From JBNKEI01 sp050288705 (GTDB taxonomy: Bacteria > Myxococcota > Myxococcia > Myxococcales > UBA5297): a stretch of DNA of 41,636 nucleotides. Made by a program: the position numbers and the translations under genes. Numbering within the stretch: the stretch's first letter is position 1; each line of letters starts with the position of its first letter. Shown piece after piece: positions 40,728 through 41,636 of this stretch. The stretch is taken from contig JBNKEI010000168.1 of NCBI GenBank assembly GCA_050288705.1, positions 1 through 41,636 on the forward strand, read 5' to 3'. The notes under the pieces were generated by a model. That model saw nothing but the letters and a program-made list of their open reading frames with translations. It was not told the DNA's origin and made no database searches.

Positions 40728-40906
40728 TGGATCTCCTTTTTTTAGAGTTATAGTTATTGCAGCTTAATTCTAAAATTGTTCCAAAACATAAACCTGTTAT
40801 GCCGACGACAAATCTATTCATGTTGAATAGAGTCCGCGAGAAACAAAACTCGTTCTTATAAGAAATATCGTATAACGAAAGACTAAAAAAAGACCCCCGC
40901 TAGGTC

Positions 40907-40918
40907 GTAACCTTCAGG
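40907..40918. promoter_or_regulatory. 12-bp repeat, candidate AraC-type binding site (upstream copy)
   Basis: GTAACCTTCAGG is 180 bp upstream of the AraC gene start, identical to the copy at 39685-39696. This copy is also part of the hyphenated palindrome TAACCT-TC-AGGTTA. Confidence 0.4.
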
Positions 40919-41042
40919 TTATTATACTACACCGAGAAGCGAAAAGAATCAATAGTTTTCAATTGACGTGTTTTTGAATGTCGATGTAGGCAAAAAGAGG
41001 TAAAGGTAAGACCTTGCATCGTTTTCTGAGTTTGATAACTTC

Positions 41043-41071
41043 TTGACTTTCTTTATGAAAGCGCTTTATTT
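41043..41071 (+). promoter_or_regulatory. Candidate sigma70 promoter of the last gene
   Basis: TTGACT (41043-41048) and TTATTT (41066-41071) are separated by 17 bp, 65 bp before the TTG start at 41136. The -35 is good, the -10 is weak. Confidence 0.35.
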
Positions 41072-41135
41072 GTTTTTACTGATTCAATTACCGCATGACC
41101 ATAGTTCTTCTAAGATTGTAATCAGGAGAAAAGCT

Positions 41136-41636
41136 TTGGGGGAAAAAACTTATTTTCAAAAAAGATTCAGAAGAGCTCAAGATTTTGCTGCGAGAGTATT
41201 TGGCTGCTTTCTTAGGTCGAAGGTTTTGTTAGTTAGTTTTTGTTTGTTGATTGGCCTTTGTTTGGTTTTTTCCTTGTACGCGGTGTTTAGAACAAGCGGA
41301 TCACCAACGGATGTCAAAGTTTGCGCTCGTCCCCCTCCCTCTTCCTTGGAAAGAAGAGCTATTCGTGCAGTTATAAGAGATATTGAGGAGCAATGGAAAA
41401 ATGCGCCTGTTGGAACGGGAACCTTAAAACTTGTTGATACCATGGAAGTTGGTGCTTCCCATCCTTATTCTATGGTGCTTGTACTTTCTCTCGACGAGAC
41501 TCTAAAGGAACTTCATGATAGCCTCCAGCGTCAGTTTCCAGAAGCTACTGGGTCCTTTCTTGATAGAATTAATATTGAGATAGCGCCTCGGCTTAGCGCG
41601 AATGTAGTGGCTACCGATGCCTTCGATGTCACTCCG
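41136..41636 (+). CDS. Membrane-anchored protein, 3' end outside the window
   Basis: An uninterrupted plus-strand frame of 167 codons runs to the window edge. It opens with TTG preceded by AGGAG at 7 bp. The first 28 residues are basic (EKTYFQKRFRRAQDFAARVF), then a hydrophobic span at about 30-50 (VLLVSFCLLIGLCLVFSLYAVF) forms a membrane anchor or uncleaved signal. The remaining domain (SSLERRAIRAVIRDIEEQWKN, VDTMEVGASHPYSMVLVLSLDETLKELHDSLQRQF) would lie outside the cytoplasm. I do not recognise the family. No ATG is available at a better position. The minus-strand frame 41177-41443 is its shadow. Confidence 0.7.
   Translation, partial: MGEKTYFQKRFRRAQDFAARVFGCFLRSKVLLVSFCLLIGLCLVFSLYAVFRTSGSPTDVKVCARPPPSSLERRAIRAVIRDIEEQWKNAPVGTGTLKLVDTMEVGASHPYSMVLVLSLDETLKELHDSLQRQFPEATGSFLDRINIEIAPRLSANVVATDAFDVTP

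Larger units (their letters stand above)
40728..41135. other. Divergent intergenic region upstream of the AraC gene
   Basis: No gene is seen. It contains the GTAACCTTCAGG copy at 40907-40918 (inside TAACCT-TC-AGGTTA). On the minus strand a GACC/GGTC mini-hairpin with a T7 tract lies next to it (about 40887-40906). A sigma70-like promoter candidate for the plus-strand gene lies at 41043-41071. Confidence 0.45.

Overview
The window reads as a chromosomal stretch of a Gram-negative bacterium, most likely Myxococcota or a related deltaproteobacterial lineage, of moderate GC content. The clues are lipoproteins with lineage-typical openings ("RVLGIKADPPEIA"), Cys-rich lipoproteins, an NHL-propeller lipoprotein with EB-like Cys motifs, a tail-collar-like surface protein, a TonB-receptor/lipoprotein pair, a split gcvPA/gcvPB glycine decarboxylase and a PcnB with an Arg-rich tail. 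The phylum assignment is inference; no marker gene is present.

Region 1 (1-6200) is a degraded mobile and toxin-antitoxin island. It holds a Y2 (IS91-like) transposase fragment, an IS6-type element whose inverted ends at 244 and 2262 enclose cargo instead of a full transposase (a DinJ/YafQ-type module with frameshifted toxin and a truncated ADP-ribosylglycohydrolase), a tail-collar protein, a FitB/VapC toxin beside a broken antitoxin, a YhcG-nuclease relic, and an apparently intact PIN-domain TA pair. Region 2 (6200-14200) carries envelope genes and more decay: a 12-repeat NHL lipoprotein, a low-complexity protein with 33-bp tandem repeats, a lipoprotein next to a decapitated TonB receptor, a frameshifted Cys-rich lipoprotein, a ruined transposase and another lipoprotein.

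Region 3 (14200-20200) is core housekeeping: gcvT-gcvH-gcvPA-gcvPB (glycine cleavage, minus strand) and a divergent pcnB. Region 4 (20200-25110) is a carbohydrate-type ABC importer, with a solute-binding protein, two permeases and an MsmX/UgpC-like ATPase.

Region 5 (25387-40727) is the most interesting part: about 15 kb with all genes on the minus strand. In transcription order it holds an AraC-type regulator, two different DJ-1/PfpI proteins, a large AGE-like (alpha/alpha)6 protein, a ThDP-dependent benzoylformate-decarboxylase-like enzyme, a GH13 alpha-glucan enzyme, a flavin reductase-like protein, an aldo/keto reductase, four NTF2/SnoaL-like genes (five domains), a GMC oxidoreductase, a VOC/glyoxalase-fold protein and a scrap of a zinc-type alcohol dehydrogenase. 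I do not recognise the combination as a described pathway. The shared theme is carbonyl and sugar-derived chemistry. A 12-mer, GTAACCTTCAGG, occurs on both sides of the AraC gene; one copy abuts the -35 position of a candidate promoter for the first DJ-1 gene, which suggests AraC control.

The window ends in a plus-strand membrane-anchored protein (TTG start at 41136) that runs off the edge. I saw no tRNA, rRNA or CRISPR array.
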